Assembly: GCA_029931535.1 (NCBI GenBank)
Contig: JAQPZY010000964.1
Location: forward strand, 248,001-312,000
Source of the DNA: Margaritifera margaritifera
Lineage: Eukaryota; Mollusca; Bivalvia; Unionida; Margaritiferidae
Direction of reading: 5' to 3'
DNA length: 64,000 bases
The notes under the pieces are model-generated. The model did no database searches. It was not told the DNA's origin and worked only from the letters and a program-made list of their open reading frames with translations. Positions 13,001 through 26,900 of the stretch are shown here, piece by piece (position 1 is the first letter of the stretch; each line of letters starts with the position of its first letter). Both the position numbers and the translations under genes were made by a program.

Positions 13001-16000
13001 ATGCGCGGATCTAACACCCCCCGGTTACTCCATCAAGTCGTTCCCCCGCCACTCCCACGGAGGTGGAATTGCTGTCATTGCAAAGAACTCCATGATCAAC
13101 CGTCTTAATCACACTACAACATTTAATTTCAACCACACATCGTTTGAACTAGTCCAAACCACACTCGCACTGGAACAAAGGTCAGTCCATTTTTTCTGCC
13201 TCTACCGCCCTCCTCCTAGTAGAAAAAACAAGCTGACTGAATCTCTCTTTTTCGAGCAGTTTCCGAATCTCCTAGAGTATGGAAATTCGATAGGTGGCAA
13301 CCTGATTATTCTTGGAGACTTCAACTTTCACTTTGACTGTCCTGGAAACCCATACACATCAAAACTGCTAGATTCCATTCACGTTTTCAACCTCAAACAG
13401 TCAGTTAGCAAACCCACCCATAAACATGGTCACATTTTAGACTGGATTCTTTATAGACCTGATGATAATATTCTACAGTCCTCCCTGGTGTCCCACGAAC
13501 TTGCATCAGATCACCTCTGCATTATATGCCATATTGACGTATCAGTCCCAAACCCTCCACCTTTATTTGCTACTAAGAGAAACCTCCATATGATAAATAG
13601 AACTCAACTAATGCATGACATCCAAGCAATCCTAACAACTTTGCTACCTAATACAGCAGAACAACTTGATAACTGCCTGCGTTCAATGCTTGACAAACAT
13701 GCCCCAGCAACCAAGTGCAGAGTATCAATTAAACAGTGTTCTCCGTGGTATAGCAGTGTTAGGGACCAGCTTCACACTGCTAAAAGAGACCACCGTAAGG
13801 CTGAGAGGCTTTGGGTTTCCACCAGACTCACCATTCATAAGCAAATCTATGAAGCCACTAAGAAGAATGTCACATAGTCCATACAGCGAAATCAGCCCAC
13901 TACAGTACTAAGATCACTGAAAGTTACAGCTGCAAAGAGCTCTTCGAGATTACTAACAAGCTAATGTCAAGGAACAAATGTACACCACTTCCAACTACCT
14001 TCTCTCCAGTCGACCTTCCGGACCTGTTTGCAAATTTCTTCCGTGACAAAGTACAAACCATTAGAGATAAGCTTGACAACATAATTTCAATTGAGTTGTC
14101 GTCACCATACAGTTGCGATACAGAATTTCAGCGGCAACCGTTAGCAGCATTTGAACCGGTCTCTATGGATTTAGTGCATACAATCATGATGAAGAGTGCC
14201 CCAAAGTCATGTGAACTTGATCCGATTCCGACATCACTGCTGCTCGAGTGCTTAGAACCAATATTGCCTTCACTAATTGATATTATTAATACTTCTCTCT
14301 CATCCGGGGAATTCCCATCATTTTTTAAAACTGCCATTGTAAAGCCTCTGCTAAAGAAACCAACACTTGACCATAACGATTTAAAGAACTACCGCCCTGT
14401 TTCTAACCTCCCATTCATGTCAAAAATCTTAGAAAAAGTTGTTCTATCCCAACTTTTTAGTGATGTACAGTCTGCATATCGCCCTCACCACAGTACCGAA
14501 ACTACCCTTCTGAAAGTAGTTAACGACCTTCTCTCTGCTTTGGATAGTGGAAAGATTACAGTCCTCACCCTCCTTGACTTGTGTGCAGCATTTGATACAA
14601 TAGACCATGATATATTGCTTCACCGTCTCCATCATGTATTTGGCATTCACGATACAGCCTTACTATGGTTCAAGTCCTACTTGGTCAACAGGACATAAAT
14701 TGTGTCCGCAAATGGAAAACACTCTAGCCCAGTTGATTTATGTTTTGGTGTTCCACAGGGTTCTGTTCTTGGACCTGTTCTCTTCATTCTATACACTCAA
14801 CCGCTCTCAAGTGTCATAGATCGTCACCCAGTGTCTCACCAATTGTACGCTGATGACACCCAAATATACAAATCTAGCCACCCAACTGAAGTTGATGCTA
14901 CCATCCAAGGTGTAGAGGTGTATTTCCGATGTGAAATCATGGATGACATGTAACAAGCTGCAGATGAATGATGATAAAACTGAAGCCATTCTGATTACCA
15001 CACAAAGACTTTCTCATTCACATCCTTTACCTCAAACAATAAATATCAGCAACACCAATATTAAATTCACACAGTCAGTACGAAACCTAGGTGTTACTCT
15101 AGACAGTACACTCTCATTGCACCAACATGTCATGAACATATGCAAGGCTGCATACCTTGAGCTGAGACGGATCAGCTCCATTCGCAATTATCTTTCAGTT
15201 GATGCCACTGAAACACTTGTGTTCCTTAGTACTTTCAAGACTGGACTATTGTAACTCAATTCTATCTGGTTCATCTCAGTATCTACTCCAGAAACTTCAA
15301 AAAGTTCAAAACACAGCTGCTCTGATCATTCTTAGAGTACCACGAACAGAGCACACCTCTCCCCTGCTCTGTATCCTACACTGGCTACCCATTCGATCCA
15401 GAATCAAACACAAAATTTGTTCTCTGTGCTACGTTTCACTGACTGGCACCAGTCCAACATACCTATCTCACATCACCCATGTGTACACACCAGCAAGATA
15501 CTTACGCTCCTCTTCCGACACCCGTATTCTCATTATTCCCAATACCAAAATGAAGTCATACAGACAACGTTCTTTTGCATACCAGGGCCCAGCAACGTGG
15601 AACAAATTGCCAACTGAACTTAGACACAAAGACACAGTGATCTCATTCAAGAGTGCTCTTAAAACTCACCTTTTTCGACTGCAAGAATAGACCTAAAGAC
15701 TTAATGTTTTCTTACCTTAACTATTTTCAGCATGTTTTTGTTTTCTAATTTCATTCTGTTTGTTTTTTCTTTCTTTTCGTAATCATATCATTATATATGT
15801 TTGTTTAGGTGTTATATAATGTTGTAAAGCGCTTAGAGCTTCTAAAGATTAGGCACTATACAAAGTCCTCATTATTATTATTATTATTAATTATAATGGT
15901 ATCTTTGAAGAGTTTCTTCCTGTTGATACTGTTTTTGCTGTCTATACTGGATATTGATGGGAAAGGCAAATGTTTTCGTCTTTCTGGGAGGACTGAATTA

Positions 16001-17925
16001 GTGGAAGTTAATTTTTAATGCTAATTTGATTGTGAAGTATTCACTGAGAAACATAATTTACAATTGAAGTTCCTTTCTACAAAGTGTACAAACAACTTGT
16101 AATGTAACTTTTTTGTTTGTGACTGAGCGAGAATTTTTCTGTACATTTTGTCTGCACCCAGAGTCCCCTGTTGAGAAATACTTGGATTTGACAATAATAT
16201 TAAACATTGTACCATCAGATCTGTGTAGGACTGTAGCAGTGCTGGTGTGCAGAGACCCGGACATGGTTTGAGACAGCCATTCATTTTTATAATATACAAC
16301 CCAACTCCTTTATCCAGGTTTCCATATTTCCAAATACATTTTCTTGTGTGTGTTCCATTTTTCCAAATACATTTTCTTGTGTGTTCCATATTTCCAAATG
16401 CATTTTCTTGTGTGTGTTCCATTTTTCCAAATACATTTTCTTGTGTGTGTTCCATATTTCCAAATGCATTTGTTTGTGTGTGTTCCATTTTTCCAAATGC
16501 ATTTGTTTGTGTGTGTTCCATATTTCCAAATGCATTTGTTTGTGAGTGTTCCATATTTCCAAATGCATTTGTTTTTGTGTGTTCCATATTTCCAAATGCA
16601 TTTGTTTGTGTGTGTTCCATATTTCCAAATGCATTTGTTTGTGTGTGTTTCCCCAGACTAGTTTGAATCAATCAGGTCTCTGCTGCATTTGTAAATTTAT
16701 ATGGTATATTGGTATATCAACAAAATACTAAGATCCGAATTGGACTAATCAGTGACTAATGCAAATATTACACTGGGTTTGCGATCTAAGTTTAGCTAAG
16801 AATGTACTGCAAATAATAATAATAAAGTCCTGAGTTTTGCTGACATTTGAATGGCCACTACTGTCTTTCTCAAGGCATTTAGTGATGGCTGTACTATAAT
16901 GTCCTTACAACATGACATCATACAACCTACATAAGACAGCTGAAACAAATAGTGATATTGCCAGTGTGAAATTAAGTGCCACATGTAGATTAAAATGACA
17001 TTATGCTGTCAACAAGTTACAACCATTAATAAATGCTTTGATAATGATGGAAGTGACTGTGTAAAATGTATGCAAAGAACAAGACTTTACAGTATTCATA
17101 CCTTTAATGGTTTTAAAAAAAAAATAAAAAAATAACAACAACAACAACAACAATAATAATAATAAAAACAACAGATTATAGTGTTTGAACTGTTGGATAT
17201 TGTGGGCGGGACCAAAAGTACAAACACTGTGATGTATTTTTTATATATCCTATTTATTGATTAATAAATTTTAGGTAAAATGATTTCTGCAAAATTATTA
17301 TATCACTGAATCATGAAAAAATACATTATATGATGAACCTGTGTTTAAGTACTGTTACATCACAAAAAACTTATTTTGACTTACTGTGATGTCAGGCTAC
17401 ATAGAAACACACTTATTGTGATTTCATGGATCAGAGCAACATGCTTAGTGAGTCCTATGACAGTACTGTTGCATCATGATGAACTTACTGTGATATCGTG
17501 ATAACACAGCAACACACTGAATGAGTCCTATGACAGTTCTGTTGCATCATGATGAACTTACTGTTATATCATGATACACAGCAACAAACTGAGTGAGTCC
17601 TATGACAGTACTGTTGCATCATGATGAACTTACTGTGATATCATGATACACAGCAACACACTGAATGAGTCCTATGACAGTTCTGTTGCATCATGATGAA
17701 CTTACTGTGATACACAGCAGCACACTTAATGAGTCCTATGACTGTACTGTTGCATCATGATCAACTTACTGTGATATCATGATACACAGCAACACTCTTA
17801 CATAGTCCTACAACAAATTCTAATAGGTGGAAAATTTACTGGATCATCCCATGCAATGCATTTGCATTGGATGTCACATGAATGTATACAATAATAATAA
17901 CAACAATAATAATAACAATAATAAC

Positions 17926-17963
<38 letters not shown>

Positions 17964-20900
17964 AACTCACCATATTTCCAAGTAGTCCTCTGATCCAATT
18001 CTATAAAAATATTTTTTCTTGTTCTCCCATCTTACCTGTAGGTTACATTTAATATCATAAATAACTGCAATAAACATTTAAGATATCTTTCACATGGCAA
18101 TTAATAAAACTGTGATGGACATTTATCAAGAGACATAAATATATCTTTAGAATTAGTTTACTTAACTATACATCACCAAGATCCATGTTTAAATCTCATG
18201 CATTGATTTGATTTGAACAAGATTTGCCAAAATTGTCTGGTCAAGTTATATTACATATAGGTTAAATATTTTAAAGCTAGTATCATATTAAAATAATGCA
18301 ATTGCGCTTGGAAACTTATATTATTTATGTCTGTATGCTTGATTGTCTGTTTGTCTGTGTGTTAGTTGCAATGACTTTGTTGATTAATTGTTTGTTAAAT
18401 ACATTACTAAATTTGCCTCTAATACTTCAAAAATTGTGTTTATAAAATGAAGCCTATAAGAACATGGGTAATTGTGCATTACTATCAATTTCCCATCTTC
18501 TATCACAGCCAGAACCACACCAATACTCCCTGGAACCCCGTCCTGGTCACCGTACTTCCAGTCTTTACCTATAGCAAGGGAAGAATGGTCAGATAACATG
18601 AAATGAAATTAGATTTAAAACTAGAAAGGCATGTTTTTGTAGACCGATAGGATTATTTCTTGCACATGTATTTATGTTTGTCAAGCTTACACAACAGGAA
18701 GAAACAGAAAATGCAAAACTTTGTGCAATCTCTGAGAACGAAAGAAGGTCACTGAGAAATTAGCTTGCTAAGTTACTTTTGTTAGCAATGAGAACTCCTC
18801 AATAAGAATAAACATCAAGTCCATGATTATGTGCAAAAGTATCAAAGAAATGAAGGTAAATTGCATAAATTTAATGCACTCACTCAAGCGTAAAAGGTAT
18901 TCCAATATGATCTACATTTCCAAGCCATGTGTAGCACTCCTAAAGTTATATACACCTATCATGTTTCATGACTATGCATTTAAGTGTTGAAAAATGGATG
19001 CAACATGATGTACTACTACTATAGATGAAAACACCCATTAAGTTTTTTGACTATATGAAACAGAGTTAGAAAAATGGAGGCATAGTGCAATCAATGGAGC
19101 AATAAGGATTAATGCTCATCAAGATGAATCATCCATCAAGTTTTATGACTTTTCATTATGCAACTGTGAGAAAGAATTTGAGCTAAATGCAAACAAACTT
19201 GACTCTACTCCAATAATCATAACTGCATAATGTTTTGCAGACAACATGAAAAAGTCAGTTCTTGGGATCTCCCAAAGAAAGCTCTGATACAAGTTTGACA
19301 AAGCTGGTGAAAATATAGATGAGACATCTAGCAGACAAGCAGAAAGGGCTATGCAGCTTTTATACAAGCCTGACAAAGCTGGTGAAATGATATCTGAGAT
19401 ATCTAGTATATTGGCAGAATGGGATATGCAGCTTTCATACAGGTCTGATAAAGCTGGTGAAATGATATATGAGATATCTAGCAACCAAACAGAAAGGGAT
19501 ATCCAGCCTTGATACAAGTCTGATAAAGCTCATGAAAAGATATGAGATATCTAGTGGACCAACAGAATGGGATAGGCACAGCATTGGACCAGCAGAAAAA
19601 GATATGCACAGCATTCAACATAATTCTAGACCCTAGTGTGTGTGTGTGGGTGGGGGGGGGGGGGAGAGAAAAAAAACATAACAAGACTCCCAAGTAGGCC
19701 CAATATTACTCACATGGTTCAGCTTACAGTAGTACAGTTGACTATGTAATTTCTCATTCTTCTTACTTTTGTAGGTATACATTGTAAAAAAATAAAAGCA
19801 ATCATAAAAACTTAAAAATAAAAACCAATCTATTGAGTCTGGGTATTAGGTCCAATTCATAACTTTGAAGAAAAAAAATGTTCATAGCCCAACTCTCAAG
19901 GCATATATACTTACTTGGTATTATAAGGGTAGTTAATCTGTGCAGACAGCATGGATTCCTGGGTCTGTCTTGATCTTTCCTGGAGTCATAACTTCGAAAC
20001 CACTAAGATGCCACCTAAGTGAGTTGTGGTGCCACAGTGGTTCAGGTGTTAGACTCATGATCAGAATGTTGAAGGTTCAGTTCCCACCATCTGATCAGCC
20101 TGGATCCTCATTAATAAGCACAGATCTTGCTCATAATAAAACTTATCTGAGATCTTCAAGATACAAGCTTACATAGCAAGTCTGATCAAAATCTGCTAAG
20201 AACTATGGTCTCTAGAGTGTTCACAAGCTCAGCCAAAAAGATGCCGAACCACCTCATTAATATACTTGGATGCTGCTCATAAATTAACTCATCTAAGAGC
20301 TTGACGATACAAGCTTACATTCCAAGTCTGACCAAAATCTGATATAAAATATGGCCTCTTGACTGTTCACAAGCATAGCCAATCAAATGCAAAATCACCT
20401 TATTAATACGTGTGGATGTCACTCATAATGGAACTCATCTGAGATCTTTAATGATATAAACTTGCATACCATATCTGATCAAAATCTGATCAGTAATATG
20501 GCCTCTACAGTGTTCACAAGCTAAGCCAATCAGATGAAGATAACCTCATTAATATGCACAGATGTCATTCATAACTGACCTCATCAAAGATATTAATATA
20601 AACTTATATATCAAATCTGGTCAAAATCTTGTAAACAATATGGCCACTAGAGTGTTCACAAGCTAAGCCAATTAGATGCAAGATCACCTCCTTAATACAT
20701 ATGGATGTCACTCACAACTGAACATGTCTGAGGTCTTGATGATATAAGCTTAAATATGAAATCTGATCAAAATCTATCAGAAATATTGCCTCTAGAGTGT
20801 TCACAAGCTCAGCCAATCATATACAAGATCACCTCATTAATATGCATGGATATCACTCGTACCAAACTCTTCCAAGGTCTTGATATTAACTTAAATACTA

Positions 20901-23900
20901 AATGTCATCAAAATCTGATCAGAAATATGGCCCTCTAGAGTGATCAAAAGCTCAGCTAATCAGATCAAAGATCACCTCCTTAATATGCATGAATGCTGCT
21001 CATAATCAAACTCATACAAGGTCTGGATACTATAAGTTTACATACCAAATCGGATATAAATCTTATTACAAATGAAACCTCTACAGTGTTCATTAGCAAG
21101 TGTTGATGGACAGATGGACAACAGATGATACACAACAGATGATACACAACAGATGCCGAACAAAAGTCTGTATCATAAGCTCACTTGGCATTTGGCTAGG
21201 TAAGCTAAAAATAGAATTTACAGGCAGTCTATTTCGAATAAAAACAATAACTCTGTTGTATATTCTACTGAGTTAATTAAAATATTAATCTCTGTACTGA
21301 ATATGATTTGTATTTATATATAAAATATTAATCTCTGTACTGAATATGATTTGTATTTATATATAAAATATTAATCTCTGTACTGAATATGATTTGTATT
21401 TATATATTCTTTCCACATTCAACATTAATTGATCAGAAACCTATATGTAATTTTGTTAAGACAGATGTATAGATAGATATAGATAAGGGTTACTATAGCT
21501 CACTCTGCCTTCCTGTACACTGTACTGTGATATAGATAATGGTTACATAACTCAATGTGCCTTCCCATATACGGTACTCTCAAAGGAGCTGTAAGTTTAC
21601 TTCTCAAGCCCTGAATATCAGATATTAAGGTGTAGTACAACAATTATAGCATATCTTACCCCTCTTTACAAGACAACCTGTAGCAATAAGTTGGTCAGAT
21701 TTCAGTTTTCTGGGCTCATTGACTGTCACAACATCCACTTGACCTTGACCCCTGACATTGTACCTGTAGCTTGACCTCTTTTGAGTTTTATCCCATTCAA
21801 CATATACCTCTGCAAATAACAAGTATAGATATGTGTGTACTAACTAGAATATTAAATCTTTTCCAGAATTTCTTTGTGGGTAAATACATTTGTGGATGTG
21901 CCGGAAGTGTCAGTTTTCTACATAGGCAGAATATGTTTCACTGGATCTTAAAATGTATTGCCCGAAGCGACCAAAACATCCACAAAAATTGCTAAACCAG
22001 TCAAGCAAAGTTAATTCACAGTATATTTCAAATTTTCTCCTATGTTATTATTATTATAACTTATTATGTTGTTATTATTCTCAGTTATTATTATGTTATT
22101 ATTATTATCAGCTCTTATATTGTTATTAGCAGTTATTATTATGTTATTATTGTTATCAGTACTTAAACCTAACATTGTCAAGAAAAATTAAATTTTTTAA
22201 CCTTTCTACATTTTGTTCTCATTATCAAAATTATTATGCATTATACTCCATGCTTTATACAGTATTAAACTGTCTGCAGCCAATTAATGGTCTTGTTTTT
22301 TTCTTATTATATACAACTTACTGGTAAACATCATAAAAGAATAATTACACCTTGCATACTTCACATAATAGAAATTTCCTGATTTGGGGATGAATCAAGC
22401 TAATCTATCAAAAAATGTCCAGCTAATACATTCGACTTGTGCAATTTATGTTTGTTTAATGTTGTACAGCCTATGAGAAGGAACATACATGTACATATAG
22501 CAAAAAGTTATTTGAAGATGAATTAATGCAGTGCTACTACATGGAAATTACTATATCTATACATTCAATCAGTGAATTAATGCTATGATACTACATGGAA
22601 ATTACCATATCTATACATTCAATCAGTGAATTAATGCTATGATACTACACGGAAATTACCATATCTATACATTCAATCAGTGAATTAATGCTATGATACT
22701 ACATGGAAATTACCATATCTATACATTCAATCAGTGAATTAATGCTATGATACTACATGGAAATTACAATATCTATATATTCAATCAGTGAATTAATGCT
22801 ATGATACTACATGGAAATTACCATATCTATACATTCAATCAGTGAATTAATGCTATGATACTACATGGAAATTACCATATCTATACATTCAATCAGTGAA
22901 TTAATGCAATGTTATTACAGTAAAGATTGTTTATTACATTCTTGGATACAACGTTTTCTGTGTTAGAATGTTGGAGTTTAATTTTCCTGGACAAATTCCT
23001 AATTACTATGCATTCTAAAGGCTTTGTTATAATGTTTGTTTGTTACAACATTTAATTCATTATAGCATTTGATTTGTGTGGTCTGCCTGAGAAAATTAGC
23101 TAAATTATAACATTTTTATCACCTGATGTGTCGAAGCCAGATAAACAATGGCGGTCATTTAAATAACAAAGGTGTAACAACAAAGGTGCCAGGTAACAAA
23201 AGAGTGACAATCACACGTCATTCATAATTGGTAAATAACAAAAGCTTAACAAAGGTACCAGGTAACAAATGGTGTGATTATCATACCTCATTCATAATTG
23301 GTATTTTAGAATCCTGGGTTGCTTGTTCAATGCAATTAAATAATGAAAAAAAAGTTTTTGTTTTGCAAATTTTTTTGACTATATAAGTTAGAAATATCCT
23401 TTAGCTACATTCTAAACCTGCATATTGACTAACTGAGTACAGCTTGAAGTAAATCTCTCATGTTCATTTGGAATTCTGACTTGTGAAAATGGCTGAAAAT
23501 TCACTGGTCAGAAAAAGAAAAAATGTCTCGTTAGATACAAAGCTCTAAATAATATGAGGAACAGAAGTCAAAGTACCAATGTGATCTAATCCAAAGATAC
23601 CACACTGGCTTTGAAAAAAAAATGTGTGAAATAAATGTATTGTCCGCAATCAATATGATTTATCATGCATGGCATGATGTTTCCATAGATTGTGATGCAA
23701 ACTGTTTTGTTATGGTAGGGTTTAGTGAGTAAACAGATGTTGTTACCAGTGATAACAATGCTGCTGCTGATGTTCCCCTTGCTATGGTGCATTACGCGAA
23801 AATGGGTCTGGTAACAAGGATGTTGATTTCTTGGATTATGTTAATTCTGATAGTGACACTGTCACATAAGTGATATCAACAATTAAAATGTAAATTTGTT

Positions 23901-26900
23901 GTACAGTGAGGATATTGTTTGTGAAAAGAGTGAATGCCAAGAAGCAACCAAGTTATTGAACAAAGACGATTTCATATTAAAGTGATTTTTATGATTCATT
24001 GCCTGGTACATGTACATGTATGTTGACACTCTCATCTGTTTGTAAAACTTACTGGTTTATCATTTTTATTATCATTACATATGAGTTCTGACAGTAATCA
24101 TAACAGTAGAAATTGTTTACTATAGTATGGACCCGTTTCATTCTGAATCGTACACCACCTTCGGTCTTCAAAAGTATTTACCTTGGCCAATTACTATCCA
24201 GCTGAGGATTATTTAATCTCTTTATACCTTACAAAATTTCAAACCAAACCTTGTTCCGTCTATGCATACTTTTTTAATTTGGAAAAATAAAGTTGTTAAC
24301 GGCGAGTGCAATGTTAAAGAAAATGCTATTTATAGTACAAGCACAGCCTAATACACGTCGTAAGGTGCATGGTTGCGACGCAGATCCTCGTGCAGGTAAA
24401 ACTAAAAGTCGGTACATTTATACTGTATAAAACGTGCACAATACCATCTGCTATAAACAGTAAAATTAAAATAAATGCTATGAAACTATAGTGAAAAAAT
24501 TATCTGAATTATAAAATGTAATGTAAGTAGAATATAGACACCATATTTTTGTTAATTATATGCCACACATTCCAAAATAATGAAGTCTGAATAAAAATAG
24601 CATTATAATATTTTTGAAAAATCATAATTAAGTACCTTTAAAATAGCAAGTAATTTAGACATTATTATTACAGAAGACCAAAAAAAAACCCATATACACA
24701 TGCATGCAGAATAAGTAATAATTAAAATATTCAGATGACAATACCTTTTTCTCAGATCAAAAATGAATATAAATAAAAATAGAAATAATATTGTATAATA
24801 ATGCAGATATTTTGTATCACAATTTTAAAATTAAGAAATTTAATCAGATTGAAAAATAAATAATTTTAATAATGATGATTTATATTTTTATCGGACATTT
24901 ACACTTATATTTAGGAATTATTTTGTATTTTCAACAGCATCAATAATACTAATAATAATTATAATGTCTACATTACATGCTCTTTTTAAATGTTAATCAA
25001 ATTGCTGGCATGCTAAATGCCATATAAATATGAATTAAATAGATTTAGATGGTGAAGACATGTATTTTCATACTGCATGTTTGTGGAATGTTTAACATAT
25101 GATATAAAAATTATAAAAATCTATAATCTAATTATCTGACATATTTATGAGTTAGAGAATGACATATGATTTAGAGAATTTTGTTAATGTTGTTTTGTAT
25201 CCATTTATTATAGTCATAGTCATTAAAGTAGTAGGCATCTTGCATGGTGCATACAGTATAGACCCACATCACAACCGTGCACCTTACAATAAAAGTATTA
25301 ACTATTTGATTTTACATTTCTATCTTTATTTGTATTCATCACCGATTTGGTAAAAAAAAAGTGTGCAAAATATTTGAATTGCCAAGAGTTTACAGATGTT
25401 TTAAAAATATTTAATATCTGGGAAAAAAGTATTGTCATCTGAATATTTAAATTATTACTTATTCTGCATGCATGTGTATATGGGGCTTTTTTGATCTTCT
25501 ATAAAAATAATAACATCTAAATTACTTGCTATATTAAAGGTAGTTAATTATGATTTTTACAAAATATTATAATGCTATTTTTATTCAGACTTCGTTATTC
25601 TGGAATGTGTGGCATATAATTAATAAAAATATGGTGTCTATATTCTACTTACATTACATTTTATAATTCAGATAATTTTTTTCACTATAGTTTCATAGCA
25701 TTTATTTTAATTTTACTGATTATAGCAGATGGTATTGTGCACGTTTTATACAGTATAAATGTACCGACTTTTAGTTTTACCTGCGCGAGGATCCGCATCA
25801 CAACCATGCACCTTACAACGTGTATTAGGCTGTGCTTGTACTATAAATAGCATTTTCTTTAACATTGCACTCGCCGTTAACAACTTTATTTTTCCAAATT
25901 AAAAAAGTATGCATAGACGGAACAAGGTTTGGTTTGAAATTTTGTAAGGTATAAAGAGATTAAATAATCCTCAGCTGGATAGTAATTGGCCCAGATAAAT
26001 ACTTTCGAAAACCAATGGTGGTGTACGATTCAGAATGGAACGGGCCCATACTATACATGTATGTGCAACGTCATCAACATGGACAAGTACATAAACACTT
26101 TGAAAAATAAACAATGAAATTAAAATTAAGATTATTCAGTTATAAAATTCTAAAAATTCCAGAACCTTGTGAAATGTTATAAACAATCTTTACTGTATAA
26201 AGGAAATTACCATGTCTATACAATCAATCAGTGAATTACTGGTAATGCAGTGCTAATGCATGGAAATTACCATATCTATACATTCAATCAAAGAATTAAT
26301 GCAGTGCTACTGCATGGAAATTACCTTGTCTATACATTCAATCAATGCTTCACAGTAAAAGTATCAAGACTATATACTCGAAAATATATCCACATAATAT
26401 TTATGTCCTATATACAAGACAATGTACAGAACTATAGGAGTAAATAGCATTAATACAAAACCGCCAGTAATTACTTTGTCGATTCTTTGAGTGACCAAAG
26501 ATAGTTCCTGGCCCATCACCATCATCATTCCCATATAACCAATCAGGTCCTCGACGGACCCGACACCCTAAGGGTGGAAGTTCTACTACTGGATTGGAAA
26601 ACTCAAAGTGGTTTTGGTACATTGCATCCCCTCCATCCCAAAGACCTTCCTTTATTGCTTCTTTGGCAATTGACAGTATATGGTCCTAAAGACAAATAGA
26701 GAACTTCATTATTTATTATAAAACCTCCATTCAAATGTGATGTGTAGCCCACCAGTTGATGAAATACCATAATATACTGTCAAATTACTTACTCCATTCT
26801 GTTGCTTTGAAGCTGATAAATAAAACGACCATTTGCAATATTAGTACATAAAACTGAGAGAATAGGGCTTAAGATATGGAAAGATTTCATTAAGTTGTGA

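Larger units (their letters stand above)
12271..15890 (+). mobile_element. L2-type LINE, near full length but frameshifted
   Basis: About 3.6 kb element with a 5' leader, an apurinic endonuclease plus reverse transcriptase ORF, and a 3' end typical of L2-like LINEs: a short stem from TAAAGCGCTT to AGGCACTATACAAAG followed by an ATT tract (about 15869-15889). The coding region is open to 13877, then shifts frame, meets one in-frame TAA (14696-14698), and shifts again near 14940 and 15240. It is the best preserved retroelement in the window and lies antisense to the host gene within its last intron. Confidence 0.88.

Noticed and set aside
16021..16671. 216-residue minus-strand frame with [15 protein letters not shown] repeats
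   Set aside because: Produced by the 33-bp period; frames on the opposite strand are open as well, and there is no splice or start context.
16796..16984. Possible extra exon after TTTGTTTCAG on the minus strand
   Set aside because: No donor in a suitable place, no domain, and phase agreement already exists without it.
17797..17870. Extra exon on the minus strand ([11 protein letters not shown])
   Set aside because: No good splice sites; exon 17971-18035 already completes the MIB/HERC2 domain in phase.
19143..19517. 124-residue minus-strand frame
   Set aside because: Arises from a degenerate 72-bp repeat; no domain.
22519..22915. CRISPR-like regular repeats
   Set aside because: Direct tandem repeats without unique spacers in a eukaryotic context; the same holds for the other arrays.
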